Below are positions 56,023 to 64,000 of a stretch of DNA of 64,000 nucleotides, one piece after another. Positions within the stretch are counted from its first letter, which is position 1. Each line of letters begins with the position of its first letter. Source of the DNA: Cyclobacteriaceae bacterium. GTDB lineage: Bacteria; Bacteroidota; Bacteroidia; Cytophagales; Cyclobacteriaceae. The position numbers and the translations under genes were made by a program. Below the pieces are notes generated by a model. The model did no database searches, had not been told where the DNA came from, and saw only the letters and a list, made by a program, of their open reading frames with translations. The stretch is taken from the NCBI GenBank assembly GCA_003565295.1, contig PXCO01000071.1, positions 1-64,000 on the forward strand, in the 5' to 3' direction.

Positions 56023-56904
56023 ATGTACGAAAAATTGAATAAATGCCCCCTATGCGAAAGTGGGCATTTTTCTAATATGAGCGTCATTAAAGACCATGCA
56101 GTTTCCAAGGAATCGTTTTCAATTTGTAAATGCAAAACCTGTGGCTTAATATTTACAAACCCGAGACCAGACGAAAAAAACATCCAAAACTATTACCAGT
56201 CACCAAACTATATATCACACACAAACCAAACGAATAATTTCATTGATTTCCTCTATAAACTAGTTAGAATTTACACTACCAGACAAAAATTATCATGGAT
56301 CAATAAGTTTCACCCTAAAAAGGGGAGACTATTAGATCTGGGTTGCGGGACAGGCCATTTTTTATCAATGGCTATGAAGAAAAATTGGAAAACAATAGGG
56401 ATTGAACCTAATGAAATAGCAAGAAAACAAGCATTGCTAAAGCATTTGGATATCAGAAAAGACATAGATTCCATTAAAAATGAAAAAAAATTTGATGTCA
56501 TCACTCTTTTTCATGTACTGGAACATATTCATCAACTTGATCCTACAATCAAAGATCTTTTAAAAGCTCTTAAAAAAAGAGGAAGTTTAATCATAGCCTT
56601 TCCCAATCATGATTCACATGATAGAGCCCACTATGAAGAAAAATGGGCATCCTATGATATTCCCCGACATCTCTATCATTTTAATAAAAATTCAATGGAG
56701 CATTTGGCAAATAAATACTCCCTGACAATAAGAGAAATATTACCAATGAAATTTGACAGCTATTACATCAGTCTACTATCTGATAAGTATCAAGGAAATA
56801 CAAAAAATCCAACAGGTGCTTTCTTAAAGGGTCATCGGTTTAATAAAATGGCAAAAACAGATGGCAATTATTCAAGTTTAGTTTTCGTTCTGAGAAAGAA
56901 ATGA
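56023..56904 (+). CDS. Class I SAM-dependent methyltransferase with N-terminal Zn-finger-like CxxC motifs
   Basis: CPLCESG, CKCKTCGLIFTNPRP; LLDLGCGTGHFLSMA. Confidence 0.88.
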   Translation: MYEKLNKCPLCESGHFSNMSVIKDHAVSKESFSICKCKTCGLIFTNPRPDEKNIQNYYQSPNYISHTNQTNNFIDFLYKLVRIYTTRQKLSWINKFHPKKGRLLDLGCGTGHFLSMAMKKNWKTIGIEPNEIARKQALLKHLDIRKDIDSIKNEKKFDVITLFHVLEHIHQLDPTIKDLLKALKKRGSLIIAFPNHDSHDRAHYEEKWASYDIPRHLYHFNKNSMEHLANKYSLTIREILPMKFDSYYISLLSDKYQGNTKNPTGAFLKGHRFNKMAKTDGNYSSLVFVLRKK

Positions 56905-58655
56905 ATAAACTGATCTCATACATTTTGGGAATCATCAGCATCGCTTTGTTACTATCCTGTGCAAAACAAAGTAGTCCCATGGGAGGACCTAAAGATGAGG
57001 CACCACCAGAATTGGTTTCGATGGATCCAAAAAATGAAAGTACAAACATAAACCCATCGGAAATTAATTTAATCTTTAATGAATTCGTCAAATTAGAAAA
57101 CCCAAATAAACAAATTATCATCACTCCCAAAATCAATGTAGATGAAGTTGAGTTCCTAGCCACAAGAAATAGGGTAAACATAAAACTAAACCAAGAGCTG
57201 GAAGAAAACACTACCTATGTTTTCAACTTTCAAAAAAGCATCCAGGATATCACAGAAAGCAATCCGGTAGAAAATATGAAACTAGTGTTTTCAACAGGGG
57301 ATAAAATAGATAGCCTAAAGGTTAGTGGTAAAACTGCTTATATATTTCCTCCAAAAAACAGGGAAATTAAAGATGTACTGGTAGGTCTATATGAAGATGC
57401 TGACACTACAGATTTGTTTATTGCTCCACCCTATTATATCGCACAAACAGATACGGCTGGAAACTTTGAAATAACCAATATTAAAGCAGGCAGATACAGG
57501 GTTTACGCTTGGCATGATGATAACAATTCCTTGAAAGCTGAATATAAAACAGAGGCATATGGGTTTCTGGAAGAACCAATCGATGTGGTAGAAGACATAA
57601 ATAATATACACATCAATCTCTTCAAGGGAGACCTTACAGAGTTAAAAATAAACAGAACTGGAACTACAGGCAGCAATTTTGACATCATCCTCAGCAAACC
57701 ACCCTTAGAATATGAGGTCATTCATGAAGACCTCAACGAAAGCCTGTTTTACAGACTAAATGATAAAAATCTAAGAGTTTACCATACAAACATACGGGAA
57801 GACAGTACACAAATTCAATTAAAAGTAAGGGACTCTGTAGGCTTTGAAATTGACACTACCCTATACGCAAAATTTATGGAAAGTGACAGGAAAAAAGAAG
57901 AGCTCGAAATCACAACAAACAGTGGCAAATCTTTTCTAAAAACCATCCGATCAGAATGGAGATCCAATAAACCATTAAAATCCATCAATTTTGATTCGTT
58001 GTTGGTCAAATATGATACGGCAGGAATAATTCCCATAAAACCGGAAAACGTATATTTCACTGATAGCATAAAACGAACAAAGTTCATCATTGAAATAAAT
58101 ATTCCCGATACACTTACTTTTGAAACATACAAAATCTACGCAGGGGATTCCACATTACAGGACATAGAAAATGTCTATAATAAAGATAAGATCGAGGCAA
58201 ACTATAAGAAATTAAAGGAAGATAGACTAGCAGACGGACTTTCCGGAAAAGTAAATACAGAAGAACGTCCAATAATTTTACAATTATTAAATAAAAATGG
58301 AGATATTTTACAGGAAAAATACTTAGAAGAATCAAATATATTCAATTTTGATAGAATAGAAGCTAGTGAATACAGGCTAAGGGCAGTAATAGATCGAAAT
58401 AAAAATAAACGATGGGATACAGGCAACTACTATGAAAAAAGACAACCCGAGCCCGTATATTTTTTCTTTGATCAAGAAAACAAATCAGGAGAGATCATGT
58501 TAAGGGGAGGTTGGACACTTACAGATTTGATGATTGATCCAAGAAGAGATACGGGTATTTATAGAACCGAAAAACCCACGCCAAACCTGGAAGATGAAAT
58601 AAAACTGGAATGGCCGGAAATCACTGAAAAAGACCTTGCCATTAATAGCCCATAG
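56901..58655 (+). CDS. Ig-like (Big_5) domain lipoprotein
   Basis: Lipobox LLSCAKQ; SPMGGPKDEAPPELVSMDPKNESTNINPSEINLIFNEFVKL. Confidence 0.85.
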   Translation: MNKLISYILGIISIALLLSCAKQSSPMGGPKDEAPPELVSMDPKNESTNINPSEINLIFNEFVKLENPNKQIIITPKINVDEVEFLATRNRVNIKLNQELEENTTYVFNFQKSIQDITESNPVENMKLVFSTGDKIDSLKVSGKTAYIFPPKNREIKDVLVGLYEDADTTDLFIAPPYYIAQTDTAGNFEITNIKAGRYRVYAWHDDNNSLKAEYKTEAYGFLEEPIDVVEDINNIHINLFKGDLTELKINRTGTTGSNFDIILSKPPLEYEVIHEDLNESLFYRLNDKNLRVYHTNIREDSTQIQLKVRDSVGFEIDTTLYAKFMESDRKKEELEITTNSGKSFLKTIRSEWRSNKPLKSINFDSLLVKYDTAGIIPIKPENVYFTDSIKRTKFIIEINIPDTLTFETYKIYAGDSTLQDIENVYNKDKIEANYKKLKEDRLADGLSGKVNTEERPIILQLLNKNGDILQEKYLEESNIFNFDRIEASEYRLRAVIDRNKNKRWDTGNYYEKRQPEPVYFFFDQENKSGEIMLRGGWTLTDLMIDPRRDTGIYRTEKPTPNLEDEIKLEWPEITEKDLAINSP

Positions 58656-59161
58656 AAACCGTGTGGATGAAATGTGTAAAACTGAGGATAATGAAAGGAT
58701 AAAGCATCGATTTTCCACAAGACAAATAGGAAAGCAATTTCAAAACTTACACGATGCTGATAACTCTCCACTTATCCCCAATTATTCACAAATAGGTTAA
58801 CAAGGATTTATTCACTCCATTATAAGAAACTCTTTCCACAGGCTTAAATCCATATATTACAAGTGACATAAATTCAACCAGTTAAGGCATAAATCAAAGT
58901 GGACAAAATGTAGACAAGTCAAAGAAGTTGAGCATAAAAAGGTGAACAAATCAGAAACCATTACTTATCTACATATCCACAGTATAATAACCATAACCGT
59001 TTTTTCTTAAATTAAATAACTATAATAATTAGACTGTGGGTAACTTCTGTCCATAAGGTCAAAAACCATTTTTTGGTTAAATTTTTTTATAAATTTAGTA
59101 TGCATGCATAATTTTTGTAGCTATTTTGAGCTAAAGGCTTTCAATATCCGTATTAACATTA
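58656..59161. other. Candidate chromosomal replication origin (oriC) with DnaA-box-like cluster and AT-rich segment
   Basis: TTATTCACA (58782-58790), TTTTCCACA (58711-58719), TTATTCACT (58808-58816), ATATCCACA (58973-58981), TTACCCACA on minus (59035-59043), TCATCCACA on minus (58662-58670), TTATCCCCA (58772-58780); AT-rich stretch 58983-59100. Confidence 0.65.
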
Positions 59162-59608
59162 ATGGGTAAAGAAGAAACATTCGATTTTCATATCAAGCAA
59201 ACCTGGCATGCTATTTCCAGGATGTATAATCAGATGGCACTTCAGGAGGGAATCACTACATCAATGGGATATGTTTTGATTAACATCAATTCCAAGGAGG
59301 GCACAGCTGCTACAAAAATAGCCCCTTTGATGGGCTTGGAGTCCAGAAGTCTTACCAGGGTATTAAAAAGTTTGGAGGAAAAAGGTTTGATCAAAAGAGT
59401 TCCAGACTTAAAGGACAAGCGTTCAGTGAAGGTGTATTTAACCAAAGAAGGTAAGGATAAACGCTCCACTGCCATTAAGACCATTAAAGATTTTAATCGG
59501 CAAATAGAGGAAACCTTAAATTCCAAAGAAATTGAATGTTTCTATAGCACCTTTGAAAAAATCAATCAAGTAATCTATCAATTACAAAACCGAATAAACC
59601 AACGATAA
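59162..59608 (+). CDS. MarR family transcriptional regulator
   Basis: GTAATKIAPLMGLESRSLTRVLKSLEEKGLIKRVPDLKDKRSVKVYLTKEG. Confidence 0.93.
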   Translation: MGKEETFDFHIKQTWHAISRMYNQMALQEGITTSMGYVLININSKEGTAATKIAPLMGLESRSLTRVLKSLEEKGLIKRVPDLKDKRSVKVYLTKEGKDKRSTAIKTIKDFNRQIEETLNSKEIECFYSTFEKINQVIYQLQNRINQR

Positions 59609-59609
59609 C

Positions 59610-62015
59610 ATGAAGAGAACCATTAAAAAAGTTGCCGTATTAGGTTCAGGTATCATGGGCTCAAGAATTGCATGTCATTTTGCAAATATTGGTGTCCAGG
59701 TATTGTTATTGGATATAATCCCAAGAGAACTCAACGAAGACGAGAACAAAAAAGGCTTAACGTTAGAGGATAAAGAGGTGCGGAACCGTATAGTTAACCA
59801 ATCCCTGACACAGGCACTAAAAGCAAAACCTTCTCCCATTTACAGCAAGGATTTAGCGACCCGCATTCAAACAGGAAATTTTGAGGACGACTTATCTAAG
59901 GTAAAGGATTATGACTGGGTAATAGAGGTGGTAGTGGAAAATTTGGAGATCAAAAAACAGCTTTTCGAAAAAGTGGAACTCCACCGTAAAGCAGGGACAT
60001 TGATCACCAGCAATACTTCCGGGATCCCTATGCATTTGATGTGTGAAGGAAGGTCAGAAGATTTCAAACGTCATTTTGCAGGTACCCACTTTTTCAACCC
60101 TCCCAGGTACCTCAGGTTATTGGAAATCATTCCTGCCCCTGAGACCCATCCGGACATCGTCGAATTTTTAATGGAATATGGAGATAGGTTTTTAGGTAAG
60201 GAGACAGTACGCTGCAAGGATACCCCTGCATTCATCGCTAACCGCATAGGCGTATATGCTATCATGTCTGCTATCCATATTATTGAGGAGATGGATATGG
60301 GAGTATCTGAGGTGGATAAATTAACGGGAACAGTAATCGGCAGGGCCAAGTCGGCAACCTTTAGAACCTTGGACATAGTAGGCTTGGATACCACCGTAAA
60401 TGTGGCCAACAATTTACGGGAAGTGCTGGAACATGATGAATCCAAAGACAGGTTCAACTTGCCAAAAAGTGTTCAAGTATTGCATGAAAATGGTTGGCTG
60501 GGAGATAAATCAGGAAAAGGATTTTTCCATATGATCCGTCACAAAGACGGAAGCAAGGAACTTAAAGAAATTGATTTCAATACCTATGAGTACAAGGACG
60601 TTGAAAAGCCTAAGCTCAAAGCTCTTGATGAAGCCAAGGGCATAGAGGACCTAAAGAAAAGGATTAGGTTTTTGGTCAATTATGAAGACAAATCAGGCGA
60701 GTTTTATAGGGCGGTTTTCTATGACCTTTTCAGGTATTGTTCCTTCCGCATTCCCGAAATTACAGACGATCTTTATAAAATAGACCAAGCCATTTGCGCT
60801 GGATTTGGCTGGGAATATGGGCCATTTGAGAATTGGGATATCCTAGGTTTGAGGGACACTTTAACCAATATGGAAAAGGCAGGACAAAAACCCGCTGACT
60901 GGGTGTATGAAATGTTGGAAAATGGTCATCAGTCTTTCTACAAAGTGGAGAAAGGCAAAAATCATTACTATGATATTCCGTCAAAATCTTACAAAGAAAT
61001 TCCAGGTCAGGAAGATTTTATCTTATTGGATACCCTTACTGCGGCAGGCAAAGAGTTATGGTCCAATGAGGGAGCCACCATTTATGATTTGGGTGATGAT
61101 GTCATCGGACTTGAATTCCATACGAAAATGAATTCATTAGGTCAGGAGGTCATAGAAGGCATAAACACTGCAATTGGCATGGCCGAAAAATCACACAAGG
61201 GACTGGTGATAGGAAATGAGGGACAGAATTTTTCCGCTGGTGCCAACCTTTCCATGCTCTATATGTTTGCAGGCGACCAGGAATATGATGAGATCAATCT
61301 TATGATTGCTCAATTCCAGAAAACCATGATGAGGGCAAGATTTAGCAGTGTGCCTGTGGTAGTAGCCCCTCATAATATGGCGCTAGGGGGTGGCTGTGAA
61401 TTGTCACTGCATGCCGATGCCATACAAGCGCACGCAGAGCTGTATATGGGATTAGTTGAGGTCGGGGTAGGTTTAATTCCTGCCGGGGGTGGTACCAAAG
61501 AGATGACCTTGAGATTTTCTAATCAGGTGACCTCAGGAGATGTGGAGTTAAATAGGCTTCAGGAAGCTTTTATGAATATTGCAATGGCCAAAGTCTCCAC
61601 CTCGGCAGAGGAGGCCAAAGGTTTGGGCTATTTGCAGGCTAAAGATGATATTACCTTGAATAGAAAAAGACAATTGGCAGAAGCCAAGCAAAAGGTAATT
61701 TCACTGTACGAGGCCGGCTATACCCAACCTATGGAACAAAACAATATCAAGGTATTGGGAAAAACGTCTTTGGCATTGTTTGAGGCAGGAATTACCAGCA
61801 TGCTCTATGGGGCTTATATATCTGAGCATGACGCAAAAATTGCCAGAAAACTGGCATGGGTGATGAGTGGGGGTGATCTTTCCTCCCCGACGGAGGTTAG
61901 CGAGCAGTATCTGCTTGATTTGGAAAGGGAAGCCTTTTTGAGCCTTACGGGTGAGAAAAAGACCTTGGAAAGAATCCATAGTATTTTGTTTAAGAATAAA
62001 CCCTTGAGAAACTAG
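59610..62015 (+). CDS. 3-hydroxyacyl-CoA dehydrogenase / enoyl-CoA hydratase
   Basis: VAVLGSGIMGSRIACHFANIGVQVLLLDI; HFFNPPRYLRLLEIIP; crotonase region NFSAGANLSMLY and ALGGGCELSLHADAI. Confidence 0.95.
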   Translation: MKRTIKKVAVLGSGIMGSRIACHFANIGVQVLLLDIIPRELNEDENKKGLTLEDKEVRNRIVNQSLTQALKAKPSPIYSKDLATRIQTGNFEDDLSKVKDYDWVIEVVVENLEIKKQLFEKVELHRKAGTLITSNTSGIPMHLMCEGRSEDFKRHFAGTHFFNPPRYLRLLEIIPAPETHPDIVEFLMEYGDRFLGKETVRCKDTPAFIANRIGVYAIMSAIHIIEEMDMGVSEVDKLTGTVIGRAKSATFRTLDIVGLDTTVNVANNLREVLEHDESKDRFNLPKSVQVLHENGWLGDKSGKGFFHMIRHKDGSKELKEIDFNTYEYKDVEKPKLKALDEAKGIEDLKKRIRFLVNYEDKSGEFYRAVFYDLFRYCSFRIPEITDDLYKIDQAICAGFGWEYGPFENWDILGLRDTLTNMEKAGQKPADWVYEMLENGHQSFYKVEKGKNHYYDIPSKSYKEIPGQEDFILLDTLTAAGKELWSNEGATIYDLGDDVIGLEFHTKMNSLGQEVIEGINTAIGMAEKSHKGLVIGNEGQNFSAGANLSMLYMFAGDQEYDEINLMIAQFQKTMMRARFSSVPVVVAPHNMALGGGCELSLHADAIQAHAELYMGLVEVGVGLIPAGGGTKEMTLRFSNQVTSGDVELNRLQEAFMNIAMAKVSTSAEEAKGLGYLQAKDDITLNRKRQLAEAKQKVISLYEAGYTQPMEQNNIKVLGKTSLALFEAGITSMLYGAYISEHDAKIARKLAWVMSGGDLSSPTEVSEQYLLDLEREAFLSLTGEKKTLERIHSILFKNKPLRN

Positions 62016-62063
62016 CAATAGCATTTTCCTGACTCAATTAACATCAATTCAAATTTTAATCTT

Positions 62064-63236
62064 ATGGAAGCGTATATAGTCAATGGATATAGATCGGCAG
62101 TAGGAAAAGCCAAAAAAGGCGGCTTCAGGTTTTATAGACCGGATGATCTCGCCGCCGACGTGATAAAACATCTAATGTCTCAAACCCCTGGCATTGAAAA
62201 TAAAATGGTGGATGACCTTATTGTAGGGAACGCCATTCCGGAGGCTGAGCAGGGTATGCAGATGGGAAGGATGATTTCTCTCCTTGCATTAGGTGAAGAG
62301 GTGCCAGGATTCATTATCAACAGGTATTGTGGTTCTGGCCTCGAAGCAATTGCCTTGGCCACATCAAAAATCAAAATGGGAATGGCGGATTGTATCATAG
62401 CAGGAGGTACAGAATCCATGTCCTTGGTACCGATGATGGGGTATAAGACCGCCCTTAATTGGAATATAGCCAGTAAAAATCCTGATTATTACTTGAGCAT
62501 GGGACTTACAGCCGAGGAATTGGCCAAGGATTATTCCATCAGCAGGGAAGATGCAGACCAGTTTGCGGTGGGATCTCATGAAAAAGCTTTAAAAGCGATT
62601 GAAGAAGGGAGATTCAAAGATGAGATTGTTCCCGTGAGTGTGGAAGAAACGTTTTTGGATCAAAACAAGCAAAGAAAAACCCGGTCCTTCACGGTGGATA
62701 CCGATGAAGGCCCAAGGCCCGGCACCAATATGGAGGTGTTGTCGAACTTAAAACCTGTCTTCAAACAGGGAGGACAAGTGACTGCTGGTAATTCTTCCCA
62801 AACTTCAGATGGAGCAGCCTTTGTTATGGTAATGTCCGAAAAAATGATGAAATCCCTCAACTTGGAACCCATTGCAAGGTTGGTTAGCTACAGCGTCGCC
62901 GGAGTAGAGCCTAGAATCATGGGAATTGGTCCTAAAGAAGCTGTCCCAAAAGCTTTGAAGCAGGCAGGTATTTCACAGAATGAGATTGACCTTATAGAGC
63001 TCAACGAGGCTTTTGCTACACAGGCGCTGGCAGTGATCAGGGCATTGGACTTTAATCCTGATATAGTAAACGTAAATGGAGGTGCTGTGGCACTAGGCCA
63101 TCCTCTTGGTTGTACCGGCGGAAAACTTACCGTTCAAATCATTAACGAGCTGAAAAAGAGGCAAAAAAAATATGGACTTGTCACTGCCTGTGTGGGAGGG
63201 GGACAAGGTGTGGCTGGAGTTATTGAAATGATGTAG
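62064..63236 (+). CDS. fadA: Acetyl-CoA C-acyltransferase (thiolase)
   Basis: NRYCGSGLEAIALA, ELNEAFATQALAVIRAL, NVNGGAVALGHPLGCTGG, VTACVGGGQG. Confidence 0.95.
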   Translation: MEAYIVNGYRSAVGKAKKGGFRFYRPDDLAADVIKHLMSQTPGIENKMVDDLIVGNAIPEAEQGMQMGRMISLLALGEEVPGFIINRYCGSGLEAIALATSKIKMGMADCIIAGGTESMSLVPMMGYKTALNWNIASKNPDYYLSMGLTAEELAKDYSISREDADQFAVGSHEKALKAIEEGRFKDEIVPVSVEETFLDQNKQRKTRSFTVDTDEGPRPGTNMEVLSNLKPVFKQGGQVTAGNSSQTSDGAAFVMVMSEKMMKSLNLEPIARLVSYSVAGVEPRIMGIGPKEAVPKALKQAGISQNEIDLIELNEAFATQALAVIRALDFNPDIVNVNGGAVALGHPLGCTGGKLTVQIINELKKRQKKYGLVTACVGGGQGVAGVIEMM

Positions 63237-63317
63237 AGTAGGAGCTGTTTCCCTTGATTCAAAGTAAAGAACAAATGTGATTTTCCGTATTTGCTTTTAA
63301 AACAAAAGGAGTGAGAG

Positions 63318-64000
63318 ATGAAAAATTCGATAAATGGTGGTGAGTTCCTCATAAAAGAAAGTCGTGCCGAGGATATTTTTATTCCGGAACATTTCAATGA
63401 GGAACAATTAATGATGGCTCAGGCATGTCAGGATTTTGTAGATACCGAAATCATGACTAAGATCGAGGCAATCGACAGTATGAAGGATCCTGAACTGGTA
63501 CCAGGAATTCTAAAAAAGGCAGGTGAGATGGGTCTTTTGGGGATTTCTGTGCCAGAAGAATTTGGGGGTCTTGGCATGAGTTTCAATACCTCCATGTTGA
63601 TTGCTGATGTTATTGGAGCCGCAGGTTCTTTTTCTACGACTTATGGCGCACATACAGGAATAGGCACCTTGCCCATCCTTTATTATGGAACCGAAGAGCA
63701 AAAGCTAAAATACCTTCGCAAGTTGGCCACAGGAGAATGGGCGGCCTGTTATTGTCTCACGGAGCCGGATGCCGGCTCAGATGCCAATAGCGGAAAGACA
63801 AAGGCCATTTTAAATGAGGAGGGTACACATTACCTTATCAATGGCCAAAAAATGTGGATCTCCAATGGTGGTTTCGCTGATCTGTTCATCGTTTTTGCCA
63901 AAATAGATGATGATAAAAATCTTTCTGCCTTCATCGTGGAAAAAGGATTTGGGGGTATAACCATGAATGAGGAGGAGAAAAAAATGGGCATCAAGGGTAG
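63318..64000 (+). CDS. Acyl-CoA dehydrogenase, 3' truncated by window edge
   Basis: ATG at 63318, frame open to the edge; MGLLGISVPEEFGGLGM, CYCLTEPDAGSDANSGKTKA, KMWISNGGFADLFIVFAK. Not in the ORF track because it runs off the end. Confidence 0.93.
   Translation, partial: MKNSINGGEFLIKESRAEDIFIPEHFNEEQLMMAQACQDFVDTEIMTKIEAIDSMKDPELVPGILKKAGEMGLLGISVPEEFGGLGMSFNTSMLIADVIGAAGSFSTTYGAHTGIGTLPILYYGTEEQKLKYLRKLATGEWAACYCLTEPDAGSDANSGKTKAILNEEGTHYLINGQKMWISNGGFADLFIVFAKIDDDKNLSAFIVEKGFGGITMNEEEKKMGIKG

Overview
The window looks like a chromosomal segment from a Bacteroidota genome, probably Cytophagales/Cyclobacteriaceae-like. This is inferred from TAnnTTTG promoter motifs, a SecA with long insertions, DUF4221/DUF4286 families and lamin-tail/FlgD-like surface proteins. 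It is gene-dense and encodes about 45 protein genes. I saw no tRNA/rRNA genes, CRISPR arrays or insertion sequences. Recognisable blocks: peptidases and a polysaccharide lyase (1-6 kb); asd, a THUMP-like methyltransferase and a CLC channel with two paralogous lipoproteins (12-17.5 kb); a carotenoid cluster with a CarH/LitR-like regulator (22.3-24.4 kb); an operon in which every product appears exported (PQQ-type dehydrogenase with cytochrome c, CBM9, RidA, Tat-exported SelA-like PLP enzyme, amidohydrolase; 24.6-30.3 kb); a two-component locus (31-35.3 kb); kynurenine-pathway genes (35.4-38.7 kb); an exported RidA with two BASS transporters (38.7-41.4 kb); a Tat-lipoprotein superoxide dismutase; dapF-secA (44.9-49.2 kb); ybeY, three parS-like sites and mnmG (53-56 kb); an AT-rich intergenic region with clustered DnaA-box-like sequences, a candidate oriC (58.66-59.16 kb); and marR-fadBA-acyl-CoA dehydrogenase at the right edge. 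Best leads: a possible periplasmic PLP/RidA/2-oxo-acid-uptake system, the parS cluster plus candidate oriC, and a direct-repeat motif at identical distance (59 bp) upstream of two genes bracketing a response regulator/kinase pair. All family calls come from reading the translations; no searches were run.
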